A stretch of DNA of 64,000 nucleotides from Linum tenue. Its lineage: Eukaryota > Streptophyta > Magnoliopsida > Malpighiales > Linaceae. Under the pieces are notes generated by a model, which made no database searches, was not told the origin of the DNA, and saw nothing but the letters and a program-made list of their open reading frames with translations. The translations under genes and the position numbers were made by a program. Positions 47,386 through 59,368 of this stretch are shown here, piece by piece. Numbering within the stretch: the first letter of the stretch is position 1; each line of letters begins with the position of its first letter. The stretch is from assembly GCA_946122785.1 (NCBI GenBank), contig CAMGYJ010000002.1, positions 36,708,495 through 36,772,494 on the forward strand, read 5' to 3'.

Positions 47386-48770
47386 CGTTTGCTTGGGGAC
47401 AAGCAAAGTTCCAGTGTGGGATATTTTTTTATTACACTCTATTTATAATGATTATCACTCCATATTTGTTACATTTTTCCCTTCTATCAACACATCTTTA
47501 ACACATTATCTTATATTGCATACCTAAATCATAACTATTTGATAAATGGGCATTTAATATACTAGGGTTGTGTTTTGTACTTTTTGATGCCTTCTTGGTA
47601 TGTTTTTTTATATAGTTTTCAAGGTATAAAGAAACCTGGAAGGATTTGGGTCAAGCATTGGATAACTCTGGAGGACCAAAGGAGATATGAAGAGAAGAAT
47701 ATGGAACTTTCATGATAAAGACAAGATTCAATGACGGAGAAGCCTACTAGTAACCACAAGTAGAGCCCAAGAAGACCAATGGAGGAAAACACGGCCCAAG
47801 AAAAAGTAGATATCAGTGGTGGCCTAGCGATGTTATAAATCGCTATGCTTTGACCCCAAGTCAAAGTAATCGTGTCCTAATAGGGTTATGAAGGTTTTGG
47901 TCAAGTTTTACCACTATAAATAGAGGATTATACTCATTAGTTCTATAGGCTGCACATTCTATTCAAACTTCTGTAAACACTCTGTTCAAGTGAAAGCTTA
48001 GCACTCCTAGTGTAGGGCATACCTAAGGAGATGCCTTCATCATCGATGGTGGTACCCTCCTTTTCTTCTATATATAGCTAGTTCGAAATTGATTGTATAA
48101 GAATGTGAAATTGTTTATCTTTGTACGTATTGATGCTATGATTTCATATGATGCTTGTGTTTATGCTGTGAATTTTGATGTTATTGATGTATGCATGGAT
48201 GCTTTTAGTTTCGATGTCTATGTTATGATAATTGATGTTTACCTAATATGAATTCTTTCTTATCATCGATGCTTATGACTCTATAGTATGCTACTATATG
48301 CATTGTGCTTAGTATCAACTAGGTTGGAAAGAAATTACCCACTAGTGATACCTCATTTATGCTACATGAGTATAGAGGTAATGATCAACCATCTATACCT
48401 TGAGTAGTATCAATGCTTGATTGTTATACCATTGATGCTATAGACCATCGATTATGGCTCAAAAGGCCCACACTTAATCATGTCATATCCTCACTTGTTT
48501 GTTCATCATTGATAAGGTGATGGCATATAGTGATGTTATAGATGAGATCATTGATGCATGTGATATGATTAAGCAATAGTATGTGTGATGATACTCGAGT
48601 ATGCCTTCTTGTTTAATAACGTATCTTTACTTTTATGCATATATAACTTGAAAACCCCCTGAACAACTTTAATTTTCCTTGCTTTGCTTTTCTTTGTTTG
48701 TTACTCGAATGAAAACCCCTAAAGAAGCTCTCTATTTCATGTTGAGCATACATTAAAACACCTTGCGGAA
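47386..48770 (+). mobile_element. Gypsy-type polypurine tract and LTR
   Basis: GCGTTTGCTTGGGGACAAGC at 47386 followed by CAAAGTTCCAGTGTGGGATA is the conserved Tat/Athila end-of-element signature (compare 43425-43468). What follows behaves as an LTR: a TATA box (CTATAAATAGAGG, about 47924) and a downstream stretch with GAAAGCTTAGCACTCC. AT-rich sequence continues to about 48770, where Copia gag similarity begins on the other strand. No second LTR or RT of this element is in the window, so this is a truncated copy. Confidence 0.65.
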
Positions 48771-48777
48771 TACGAAT

Positions 48778-49546
48778 CTAGAGCATCCTAAGAATTTTAT
48801 CACTTGTGTGAATAACAACCACTAGTTCCATGAGTAGCAGTTGATTCTCTATCATTTCAAATCTATCATTAACTCTTATTATGAAGTCAATAAAGTAATC
48901 AAGTTTTTGTGAATCCTTAATAACATCATAGGTCTTGCAAGTGGTAGTTTGAGGTGTATAAGCACATTCACATGCAGGAAATGACTTGAATGATAAATAC
49001 TTAGTCCAAAAAAACACCCTACTTATTGGATTATTGTGTAACTGATGAATTCCCCTATTTACAAGTGGAAATCACTGCGCTTGCATGAGCTACTCTAATT
49101 GAGTCTGCTTATCCATACCTCTCATGGTTGTCTTTCCAAATATCTAGAGCAATCACATTTTCTATCATAGATTCAACTACGAAAAAGAGAGTTTAAGATC
49201 CAACCAACTATATTGGTGCTACTCTAATCCCAGGCTACATAGTCTAGTTCAGTTGGATTAGGCATGGGCAAAGTTCCATTAATGAAACCAAGTTTCTTCT
49301 TGGTTTTGAGAGCGATTCTCATTATATACTTCAAACAAGGTAGTCAGATCCATCAAGTTTGATAGAGATGATACCTTGGGATTGACGTATAAGGGTCAAC
49401 AGGCGTGTCGTTGTTTGATGGAGTGGCACCATCAAAGACTGCTTGGTTATTGTTGGTCACGTCGCCATTGTGAAACCCTAGCCCTAGGACTAGTTTCATA
49501 ACCTAAAGAGGATTGGCGAGAGGCTCTAATACCATATGAAAGTTAG
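48778..49546 (-). mobile_element. Copia gag relic with primer-binding site
   Basis: On the minus strand a Copia-type start is visible. ATGGTATTAGAGCC at 49523-49536 is a degenerate copy of the tRNA-iMet primer site (TGGTATCAGAGC). An ATG near 49470 and gag blocks follow: KTKKKLGFINGTLPMPNP, then a broken WILNSLF block, and the later KLDYFIDFIIRVNDRFEMIE plus QLLLME at 48985-48830. Several stops and frameshifts are present. The orientation is opposite to the Gypsy LTR next to it, so the two are independent insertions. Confidence 0.75.
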
Positions 49547-49647
49547 AGAAAACCCATAAAGGATTTTCGTGGGATTTTTTTTTTTTTTTTTTGCATTCTC
49601 TGGCAATTCTGCTATAAAATATATAGCGGGGAAGAGATTGTTGCATA

Positions 49648-50768
49648 TAGGAGTGGCTATTTGGTCTAGACTTTTTGGTTTAATCGGAGACCGGACCATA
49701 TAACCAGGACTGGGACCAGACCAGGGCCGGATAGGAATTAACCCAGTCCAGTCTTCAGTCTATGTTTTGGGGTAAAAACCCGCTAAAGTCCGGGCCAGTC
49801 TTATCCGATTTAACCAGAAACCGGATTAGAGACCAGATCCATCCCAACAAAGCTAAACCCAACCCAGTCAAGCCCACAAGTGAGCCCAAAACTCATCCTC
49901 CGCCCCGACCCAAATCCCTTCCTCCGCCCCTCAATCCCAAAAGCAACTCCATTCCTAAAAAATCTACTCTCTTGCCTCGCCAAAGCGGCACCATTCACTT
50001 CCTCCTCTCCTTAGTCCTCGCCCGATCCACTTTCTCTTATTCCTGATGAAACAAAACAAACACAAACAGGTGAGGCGAAGGAGGCAGCGCTGGCGGTGGC
50101 GGATCTCATTCCCGATGATCGCGACGCGACAAGGGAGATGAGAGACGGCAGGAGTTGTAGAACCGGCGAGAACTAGAACTAGAGACTGACGAACGGAGAC
50201 AGATCCCTCAGCGGCCGTGACAGATCGACGGTGAGGTTGGGCGATGCCTTGGAGGAGGCGATGAATCCTTTGATTGTAGCGGCGTGCGACGATCTGGGGA
50301 GTCGCGGCTTGTTCTGGTGGCGATGACTGGCAATGCGTGGTGGGGGCAAGCAACGGTTTTCTGGTGGTGACAAAGAGGGTGTGCCGGTTATGTTTGGTGG
50401 GAGTCGGGAGATGAGATACGGCAGCGGAAGGGAGCTCGCCTGCAGGGAGAAGGAAGATTGAGAGAACAGAGACAGAGAGAATGAAGAGAGAAAGTGAATG
50501 TGAGGGAGGAGAGAGAGTGATGAAATGGAAGAATCGAGAGAGTAGGTGAGAGGTCAGGGAGAGACTGCAAAAATTAGACGCGTTTTATGGAGAAGGGAGA
50601 TTTCCGATTTTAGTGTTAAAATCGGACTGGGACAGGGACCAGATAGATTGCGATCGGTTTGAAACCGGACTCTATACAATCTCGTCTTTGATCCTCATAT
50701 TCCAAAAAAGACCGGACCAGGACCGGGTCCATCCAGGCCAGTTTAACTGAACCGTGTCTTATAGCCAC
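49648..50768. mobile_element. Probable hAT-like non-autonomous element
   Basis: The left end TAGGAGTGGCTATTTGGTC and the right end read inward (GCGTGGCTATAAGACACGG) share an imperfect terminal repeat, GTGGCTAT. Both subterminal regions are rich in GACCGGACC and GGACCAG words. The interior (49850-50580) is GC-rich and has open frames on both strands (for example proline-rich at 49762-50046) without recognisable domains. It may be a captured host sequence. The right end abuts the next hAT-like element, so its target duplication cannot be checked. Confidence 0.5.
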
Positions 50769-50771
50769 GCG

Positions 50772-51378
50772 GGGCTGCAAACGAGCCGAGTCGAGTCGAG
50801 TTTTTGCTTAGCTTGAGCTCGGCTAGTTTATAAATATTTCAGCTCGAGCTCGGCTCGAACTTGAATTTTGATAATCCAGCTAGAGCTCGAGCTCGGCTCG
50901 ATTAAAAATGATTCAGCTCGAGCTCGACTCGGTAGAACTCGATAAATGCTCATTAACATAGCTTGTCAAGCTGGGTACAAGCTCCGTTCAAGATGAGCTC
51001 GATTTGAAATCATTCTTGCTAAAAAATGTGTACAAATAATATTTTAAATGATAAAAAGAGCACTATAAACTAAAAATAATAGCTAATTTTCATACATATA
51101 CGGATTAACAAGATAAAGTTCATGTTCATAAGAATAATTAATCCTTCTACTACAAGCTCGCGAGCTTAGTTCAACATGCCACCGAGTCAAACTAGCTCAC
51201 GAGCTTATCAAGCTAGCTCACGAGCTTATCAAGCTTAGCATGGTCTAGCTCAAACTTGGTTTGTTTACTAACAAGTCAGCTCGCAAGCCAGCTTGTTAAA
51301 TAACGAACCGAGTGTCAAGTTTTTTCCGATTCGAACGCTGATTTGCTCGCGAGCGGCTTGGCTCATTTGCAGCCCTAG
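50772..51378. mobile_element. hAT-type MITE rich in GAGCTCG
   Basis: About 605 bp with terminal repeats GGGGCTGCAAACGAGCC at the left and, read inward at the right, TAGGGCTGCAAATGAGCC. This is the typical TAGGG-CTGCAAA hAT terminus. The arms contain repeated AGCTCGAGCTCGGCTCG-type words. Flanks TAGCCACGC and TAGGCCCACGC are similar and may be a decayed 8-bp duplication. No coding capacity. Confidence 0.8.
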
Positions 51379-51710
51379 GCCCACGCCCAGCTGCGAGACA
51401 AAACGACCATAGAGCCCTCAGTCCTATCTGTGTGTGGCAAGTGTAACAATCAAAATTTAATACATAAAAGAATCAATTTAACTAATCTATATGTACACAA
51501 AATGATGCGGTATGGTTTTCTTGTGAGCTCGGCCTGGTTTTTTTATTGCTCCCCGTTTTGACCCAAACCTGAAACCTGTTTTTCTGTATCTTTGATTCTG
51601 CTGGAGCTGAACTTCCTCTTCATCCCCTTCAATCTTCTCATCCATGGAAGTTAACAGTCCAGGTCTTCATCGTTAGCATTCATTTATTTATTCATTCATT
51701 CATATATACA
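51379..51710. other. Intergenic
   Basis: No feature recognised apart from a short (ATTC)n stretch (about 51678-51704) next to the MITE. Confidence 0.45.
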
Positions 51711-52172
51711 AGGTTGTCAACCCGCGGGTTGACCCGGACCCGGTTGAGCTAGTGAGTCAAGGGTTAATGGGTCGCCCATTTTAGCCCGGTTTAGCCCGGA
51801 AATATGGAAAGAGTCATTATATTGTACTTATCCTGAAAAATTATATCAAATCTTATCTTACATATGAGTTATAACATATAATATTACACCAAAATAACAT
51901 GTCGTACTTAGATTCAACATATAGTGAAAATTCACACACACTTATATAACATTAATATTCAAATGTTCAACTTAGAATTCCAAAGATTGAGTTAGGCGAA
52001 AAGAAAAATCAGAAAATATGCGCATTTCGCAATCCAAATAAAAAAAATGACACAATTTGACCTCTAACCCGACACCTTATAGCGGTCGACCCGACGGGTA
52101 CATACGACCCGTTTTTCTCACCGGATCAGGGTCAAAATGGTTCAACCCGCAGACCGACCCGCGGGTTGACCT
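51711..52172. mobile_element. MITE with GGTTGTCAACCCGCGGG ends, copy B
   Basis: The second copy of the 462-bp MITE found at 30889-31350, in opposite orientation. It starts AGGTTGTCAACCCGCGGG and ends CCCGCGGGTTGACC. The AT-rich interior matches the reverse complement of copy A (for example AGTCATTATATTG and AACATATAGTGAAAATTCA). Confidence 0.88.
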
Positions 52173-52390
52173 TGCATATATGTTATTCACCACCACGTTC
52201 AAACACAATGAAACAAAAGAAGTAATTGTTATTACCAAAACCCATAATTTAATTCTATTGCGGGATGGGGCACACATGTGGACACCAACAAAATAAATCA
52301 TATCAGGCCCACGAAAAAATTCAACCTTTAGTAGCGCTAAACCTGTCTGTCTCCACAAAACAACGACGGTGTGGAGAAACGCCGGAGCCG

Positions 52391-52944
52391 TGGTAGGCTA
52401 GAGTTGAAAATTTGTCTATCTCGTTCCTGACCTTGTCTGATCCGTTGCTAAGTCAAGATGTATAACTGATCCGTCCCCTTCCTGTCTCCTTCTTGACCCT
52501 ATCTGACTCTCAATGGTTAGGACGGACCGGGTCAGTGGGTCGACCCTAATCAACACACTAATTTTTTACAAATTACGTTTTGGTACACAAAATTATTTTT
52601 TCTTAATATTTAGTACCTAAAATTTATTTTTACAAATAAGTCCATAAATTTTGATGGTAAAATTACTTTTTGGTACCCAATTTTTTTAATTTTACAAGTT
52701 AGTACCTAAACTTTTAAAACTTTACAAAAAGGTCCAATGTGGTGTGAGAAATATGTTGTTGCTAAGGGTCACAGGGTCAAAAAGTGACCTGTCCCTAAAT
52801 TGTCCTGACCCTTACAGGGTCAACAAATGACTCGTCCCTAATCTGACCCTGTAGATAAACTGACCCGTCCCGACCCTTAGGGATGGGACGGGTCAAGACG
52901 GGTCGGTGGGTCTTCTGGGTCAAGCTTTCACCCCTATGGTAGGC
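52391..52944. mobile_element. hAT-type MITE with perfect 8-bp target duplication
   Basis: The element 52399-52936 (538 bp) is flanked by identical TGGTAGGC at 52391-52398 and 52937-52944. Its ends are TAGAGTTGAAAA and, read inward from the right, TAGGGGTGAAAG, an imperfect hAT terminus. The subterminal parts are rich in TGACCC/GGGTC words and surround an AT-rich centre with TTTTTGGTACC repeats. An 8-bp duplication and the TAGGG-type end identify the hAT superfamily. No coding capacity. Confidence 0.92.
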
Positions 52945-53457
52945 ACTTGCATTTTGTGAAAAATCTTAACAACTAAAGGTGAGAATATAATGACTGCACC
53001 GAATCAATATTTATTGAATCGACATCTACATTATTGTTTGAAGTATGTTTCGCAGTGGAAACTTTGTGGTGTTGATTGAATGATTGCGCCTCTTTCTTCT
53101 GAAAATCAATTTGATTTTTTTCTCGTTCACACTTCTTCGAACAAGGTTGTTTGATTTTCAGGAATCTACATTAATTTAGGACTACTCCTATGAAAATTTC
53201 TCTGGGGAGTTTGTGACTACGTCTACGCCTACAACTATGGAGAACCCTTCGAGGAAGGAGAGCTCTGCGACTAGGAATTACAAAAAAAAAAAGGTAAAGT
53301 TGAGATAGAGTTGTTATGTTTGATTTTGGTTCTCCCTTCTCTCTTTTCCGTTGAGATGTTTAAAGAAAATCCCTTAGTAACCGCCCTGTCATTGTCTCCC
53401 CATGTTTCTCCACTCTCTTCTTGGAAGTAGGAGTCTTGAACGGCTCTGCACTTCTCT
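52945..53457. other. Intergenic
   Basis: No gene supported. A short frame MENPSRKESSATRN at 53238 runs into a poly-A stretch and a GT, but no further exon was recognised. Confidence 0.4.
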
Positions 53458-53950
53458 CCACATGAGGGAAAAAATTCAAAACTACTAATGTTGTTAAAAA
53501 AAATTACAAAAATATCACTCATTCCCAATAATTTCCAAAAGTACCACCATCCCTCATAAACCGCGCCTTGGAGACGCGGTTCTCATTTAAAACGTGCGGG
53601 CAAGGGGCGGTTTGGCATTGGGCAGCTGGCAAAATGCGTCTTCACGTGGCAGTCCATGCAACCGCACGATGGCCAGGCGATCTGACTGCCTAACCGCCTG
53701 CCAGCGGAGCGATCCGCATCGCCCACTGGAAACCGTAGCCCTGAAGCGCAGTTTGCGCGTTGGAAAACGTAAACCGTGTGCTGGAGGCGCGGTTTTTGAT
53801 GGGGTAAATATACCAAACTGCCCCTCCATCACGTGGTTCCTTTCCTATATAAACCCACCCCTTCCTCTCATTTTCTGCACACCAAACCCCCATTCTCATC
53901 TCTCCCTCTAAGTTTCTCACTCTACCCATCCCCCTCCCCACCTAAAAACC

Positions 53951-56900
53951 TTGGAAGTAGTTTTTTTGTTGGTTGCGGCTAAGTCTGATCTGCCTTCAAA
54001 AAACTTTTCTTTGGTTTTCACTAGAAAACCGTCGAATCTCTGTTCGAATCCTGAAAAAATAGCCGATTTTATCCAAGAGGGTATTTACTATGATGATTAT
54101 CAAGCGGTACGTACTCATTTTACCCAATTTTTGCTGTTGTTATAATGGTTTATTTAATTTATATACTAATTGATTTTTGTTGTTGTTATGCTATCGTAGG
54201 TTGGGCCGGATGTTGATATATACAATCAACGATATTATGTTGATCAAGGACCAATTGATCCGACTATTTTATACGATCAATACAATCATCGTTCAAGAGA
54301 CGTTTGGAACGACCACAAGGTACATATTATTTATCATCACTTTTTATTTTTATTTTGTTAACATAATTTATTTATTTGTACAATAAATTACTTAATTGTT
54401 AATCGTATTGATTATTTTCAATAATTTAAATCAATACAATACAAAACTTATTTAGACTCTTTATAAACAAATGCAAGTCTAAGGAAATGGGGTCTTAAGC
54501 GATCATCATGATCCTCCCATGACCTGGGAAAATTGGGTTCTAAAGCGATCCTCGGATCCCCCCTTTTTCTGTCCAACAGACTGTGTTTCTAAGGATATGT
54601 ATACCTCTCCTAAGAGTCTTACGAGTGTACTTGTATTGCTTTAAATTATTGAAAACAATCAATACGATGTACAAAATAATATATTTGATTTTATGTGTAT
54701 GTGTACAAAAATAATTTTACTTAAATTTCGAAAATGATATTCATTTTAGTTAGCTTAATATTAATGTTTATTAGATAATGTATATTTCTCGGAAACAACC
54801 TTGATTTAATTAATTTATATTGTTTGTTATAATAGATTTATATATGTATAAATCATCAACTTATAGTGAAAGTTAAATTCTTCTCTAGGATGCATACCAT
54901 ATAGTCCGCTATAGGAGTACGACGAATGTGCTTGAATGGAATGACGTCATCTTGCCCTTTCTAAAAAGGGCAAGATTGGATCCGATTAGGCACTTGAATG
55001 GAATAAAGATCGACCGCCAACTCATCACAGCATTGGTAGAGAGATGTCGAAAGGAGACACATTGCTTCAATTTTCGTGAAGGCGAGTGCACCATCACACT
55101 TAAGGATATCGCCATCCCAACCGATTTGCCATCGATGGCGATGTTATTTGTGTGGACTCTACGCCACCAGCTAAAGTTGTTGCCAATATGAGTGGTTGGC
55201 AGTATTTTATATGGACCGTCATCGGGTTGTGTCCGCCAGAAAAGGGAGATCATGATGCGGATGGTAATCCACCATTGTTCAAGGGTCAAGTATCCATCAC
55301 TTGGTTGACAGCGGAGATCAGGCGTAAGCACAACCCTAAGGTCGGAGGCATTCCCCTCACGGAGGAAAGTTCAGAGCGTGATAAAGAAATTTATGCACGT
55401 ATCTACATCCTCGGCATGATCGGAGGAGTTTTCTTCCCTAAAAAATCTAACAATTTAATAAGCAATTCATGGTTGAATATCATATTTAGAAGTTGGGATG
55501 ATATGGGAAACCTGAGCTGGGCATCTGCTTGCCTAGCTCTTCTCTACCGCTCCCTCTGTAATGCTAGTTCGAGAGCGGTGAAGGAGATTGATGGGGCCAT
55601 GTTCATCGTCCAATTTTGGGCTTGGGAGCATTTGCCATGGATTGCGCCGAAGGTAGACCCCGACAAGGAATGGAGACCCGACCATCCCCTACGACATGAA
55701 GCTTATGATTGTAGGTAAATATTTTCTATCCCATTCATAGTTCTCACCTTTTGTTTACTAATTAAGTATTTTATAACGATCTTTTTAGTATGTATTAACA
55801 TTGTGTACTTTTCCATATTAATAGTTGGCTTGGTGAAACAACATGCGATAACCTAGAAGCGCATAAGCTGGAGGAGTATTGTAGGGGCTGGATCACCTTT
55901 GGGAAGCAGAGGTAACCATCATTATACACTATTACTTCCTGCTCTATTTTCAACTTGCTTTATTATGTTTCTTGATGGTCCATTTTTTCTGCACCTTCGT
56001 AGCCTAAGTTCGATCCGCGTCCAGAACGCATCATCGCGCATCACGTCCACAAGTTCCCATTGCATCTCGTTCAATGGTGCACCCGAGTGCCACTAATCTG
56101 CCTCCATATAGTGGAGTGGCACTTGCCGGATCGATGTCTACGACAATTCGGACGTGAGCAATGCCTACCATTGGAAGTCCCGGCGATTCAGAGGGGGTAC
56201 CACGGGAAAGATGATCGACAAGGATCTACTAATTGGCCCAAGGAGTTAGAAGAATTGATCGTTCTGTGGAATAATAGGCAAGATCAAGATATTTTGACGG
56301 CATCAGCTGTGGGGCTGATGGGCTACCATGACCTATATATGGAAACATACCAAAGACAATATGTACGTTACATGACCCCCGAAGGTGCGGCGGACGTAGC
56401 TTTGGTAAGTAATTCAGTCATATTAATTTATTTATTTACTTTGAGCATCAATATATTTAGTCATGCGGTTCATTACTACTTAAATGGCTAACGTTGCTAT
56501 TTTCTGCGATTTAGGTTGATGGCGTCGAGCGTAACCATGACTCGCTCCTACCGTCACTCTAGAAAATGGCCAAGTGTAACCACCTCCTAAAGCGTAGTAT
56601 AGCGGATTTGGGTTTTAATGTCAACCCGGGTCCTAAGTGTGATGACTACTCCGTGAGTTCTTATTATTTAGCGGTGAAACTTTAGTGAAGGTCCAAACAA
56701 GCAAAGCAAGTAAAAAGGTTGTCTTCAAGTTGAGAGAGGTCACCCGGATATGGTTCCCCCTAGACTGCAGTTAAGCCGGATTGTAATTTACCAAGTTCAA
56801 TTTCAATGATAGTTATACTGCGGGAGGTTCATAAACAGTCTGCAGTCTCGACTAAAGGTCTCCAAACCCTCTCAATCTGAGTCCCTAGCGGGTGACTAAT

Positions 56901-58350
56901 CTCCACCGGAGTAAACAGATTGAGGCCCTAACGAACCAAACCTCCACTACCGAAGTGAATCCGGTACATAATAGTGAATTGACTCCTCGACTAAAGTCGT
57001 CAATGCACTACCTTCAATCAAGGATGCTCTATTAACCTAGGCATATATTCTCATTCTAGGTCAATGCAGAAATAACAGGAATTTGATCAGGATTCATGTC
57101 ATTCAACAATTCAAACCTCAATTGAATATAATCAAATCATAGAATCTGTACTTGGGTTCATACAATCAGACCTAACATACAAATCTAGGGTTCTTCATAC
57201 CTAGGTGAATAAGAAAGTTACTCCATAGAGAGAGATGGGAAATCTAGCTCAGATGCGGAAACCATACTGTGAAGGATGATAATCTGCTTCTGGCACTTAA
57301 TCAGCTCTTCTCCAAGCTCAAGCCGGGCTCCAATGGTGATGGAGATCGATCAAAGACACTTGAAGACTCAGGTTTGTCACTTTCTCTCTCTAGATATCGC
57401 TTTTTCTCTCTAAAACTCGGCACCCTTCTCCTTTCGCTGGAAATTGGGTTAAAACCAGAAATTCCCGATCACACGGCCAGGCCACACGGCCGTGTGACTT
57501 TCCCAGCTACCCGTGTGAGTGTTCAAACGCGGCGTTTCGATTAGTGGGCTTCCAGGCATGCTGCACGGCCAGGGCCACACGATCGTGTGGATTCCCAGGC
57601 TGCCCGTGTGGGAATTACCGAGTCTTCACACGGCCACAACGGGTCCCCTACACGGCCAGTGTGGCTTGTCCGTGTAAAATGGTGCCACACGGCCACGTCA
57701 CACGGCCGTGTGGGATTTTAGGCGTGCCCGTGTGGCTTTCTCAGCTTCTCGCCAAACGTCCAATCTTCATCCAATCGACCCCCGAACTCGTACCCAAGCC
57801 TTCATTCACGTGCTAGGACCTGAAATATCACAAACGAGAACAACCTAGCGTGAAATCAGCCTAAAACGCGGGAATTGACATCTCAAACGGATCAATAATA
57901 GGGGCAAAAACATGTGTAATCAATGGTCTATCTACACGACCTCACTCGTATTGCAGATCCTTTGGCGGCGGGGCGAGAGGTGGGGCTCATTCGAAGGATA
58001 GCGAACAGCCTCCTTGGCTGTATGAGAGCGCGCTCCCGTGACCATCACAGATACCCGCCAGTTCCCCCAGTTACACCACGACCGGTGACCAAAGATGTCC
58101 CCCAAGTGCCTCCGCCGGTCAATAGAAGGCCAAACAAGGCTACAAGGGACCGACCTCACGTGCCCAAGATCCACCCGATTGAGGCGTGGAAGGTGCCTAC
58201 TCCACTGGAGGTGTGCCAAGGTTCAGGGTCGAGTACTCAGAATGAACCTCGGTCGAGTTTTCACTACGATCCGCGACCCAGTGCTTTCTACGACCCCAGT
58301 ACTCAACATGAGCCTCGCCCCAGTTTCCACTACGATCCCCCGCCCGGTTA
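53951..58350 (+). pseudogene. Plant mobile domain (PMD, aminotransferase-like) gene in MULE
   Basis: Predicted exons are about 53951-54106, 54200-54319, 54889-55714, 55825-55911, 56004-56404, 56515-56652 and 57956-58350. Recognisable PMD blocks: LVERCRKETHCFNFREGECT with ITLKDIAI; VSITWLTAEIRRKH; LSWASACLALLYRSLCNASS, then FIVQFWAWEHLPWI. Next come PERIIAHHVHKFPLHLVQWC, then VPLICLHIVEWHLPDRCLRQ with FG, and DPLAAGREVGLIRRIANSLL. Proteins with this domain include Arabidopsis MAIN/MAIL1, which act in silencing and genome stability. Related genes occur inside MULEs and Gypsy elements. A frameshift near 55129 and TAG at 56560-56562 break the frame, and the phase at the 55911/56004 junction does not fit. 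The intron at 56653-57955 holds an LTR-like insert. Confidence 0.8.
56653..57955. mobile_element. LTR-like insert with repeated CACACGGCCGTGTG palindromes
   Basis: Between the TCC|GTGAGT donor at 56653 and the TTGCAG acceptor at 57955 lie 1.3 kb unlike the rest of the MULE. The part at 57465-57750 repeats CACGGCC and CGTGTG words at least twelve times, including full palindromes CACACGGCCGTGTG at about 57485-57498 and 57698-57711. Such CACGGCCGTGTG blocks are known to me from plant Gypsy LTRs. No protein domain, PBS or PPT is visible. Exact ends and target duplication are unresolved. Confidence 0.55.
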
Positions 58351-58423
58351 GCACTATGATCCCCGACCGGGATATGACCCAATGGCCGACTCTCTTGCCC
58401 TTGATGTCCCGGACCCTAGCTTT

Positions 58424-59368
58424 TCATCCCTCATTTTTATTTTTGCATCTAACCATCAGCCTCTTCGTGTTGGAATGGGTTGTGTGCCATTCAAAACTCC
58501 GAGTCATTGCTTCAGTGGCAATAGCGTGCCGGACCTCATTCTTCATTGCAAATTGTTGGCCCTTCGTAAAGCCAGTGAGTGGACCCCATACTGGCACCTC
58601 TAGCGGGTCCATGTCAGCATCAACATACCAATCTTCATTTGTAATGTGATTGTAGTACGGGATAGGTACAGGGTCATGAGGTACCTCATCACCGTTTGCG
58701 TCTGAATCTGGACCGGAATCATCAGCACCTTCAAGAGGATCGAAGTTGTCTGCACTAACATCGCCTTTCTCATGTTCAACCTCAGGGTCACTAACTGGAC
58801 TTGGATTGACCTCTTCTTCCATCTGATGATCATCATGAAAGGCACCTTCACCTTCACCATCTCCGTAATGGTAGTTGTGGTAACTAACGCCGCTTTGGTA
58901 GAAGTTGTACTCGGGTTGGTACTGGTAGCCTGCTTGTTGGTTCCCATCCGCCTGTTGAGCTTCTTCTTCATATGATGGGAAGGATTGATGATGACCTCCA
59001 GTGCCATCATGATACTCCTGCCTCCAACTCGAGTCTTGGTACTCCTGGTGGGGATGATCTCCGTATAATACACTCCCACCGTGGATACCATATGTTTGGC
59101 CATCTCCAGAATGACCTACACTGCCTTCGACCGCCTCGGTGTAAACGAACATCTCCGCTTGTTTAATTTTATTGGTGGTCAAAAATGGGACCATGTCATC
59201 AACGTCCTCCTGAGTGGTAAGGAGGAATTCCTCATTCCACAGCGACCCGCCATGTCTGTTTGGATATCGATACACCATACGATCAACTCTTCTAGTGTCA
59301 TCCATGAAGGTAACCTCAGTGCATATTTGATGGAGCTCTTCAAGCATCGGTCTCGTACGGACCTTCAT
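58424..59368 (-). pseudogene. mudrA-type transposase N-terminal region, truncated
   Basis: A 314-residue minus-strand frame. Residues 1-65 resemble the start of Mutator transposases (VDRMVYRYPNRHGG). A long acidic and Y/H/Q-rich linker fills the middle (residues ~110-240, with repeats of YQYQPEYNFYQ and YHNYHYGDGEGE). The C-terminus (residues ~255-314) is a MuDR N-terminal/DNA-binding-like block (PLTGFTKGQQFAMKNEVRHA, then EWHTTHSNTKRLMVRCKNK). The MULE catalytic domain and SWIM finger that should follow are missing. The frame ends at 58424, close to the 3' end of the convergent PMD gene. It probably arose by internal deletion of an autonomous MULE. Confidence 0.72.

Noticed and set aside
49762..50353. 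Open frames on both strands (for example 94 and 129 codons)
   Set aside because: Low-complexity proline- or arginine-rich products inside a probable hAT-like element, with no domain or supporting splice structure.
57465..57750. CRISPR-like regular repeats
   Set aside because: The CACGGCCGTGTG words are irregularly spaced with no constant-length spacers, and this is a plant nuclear genome.
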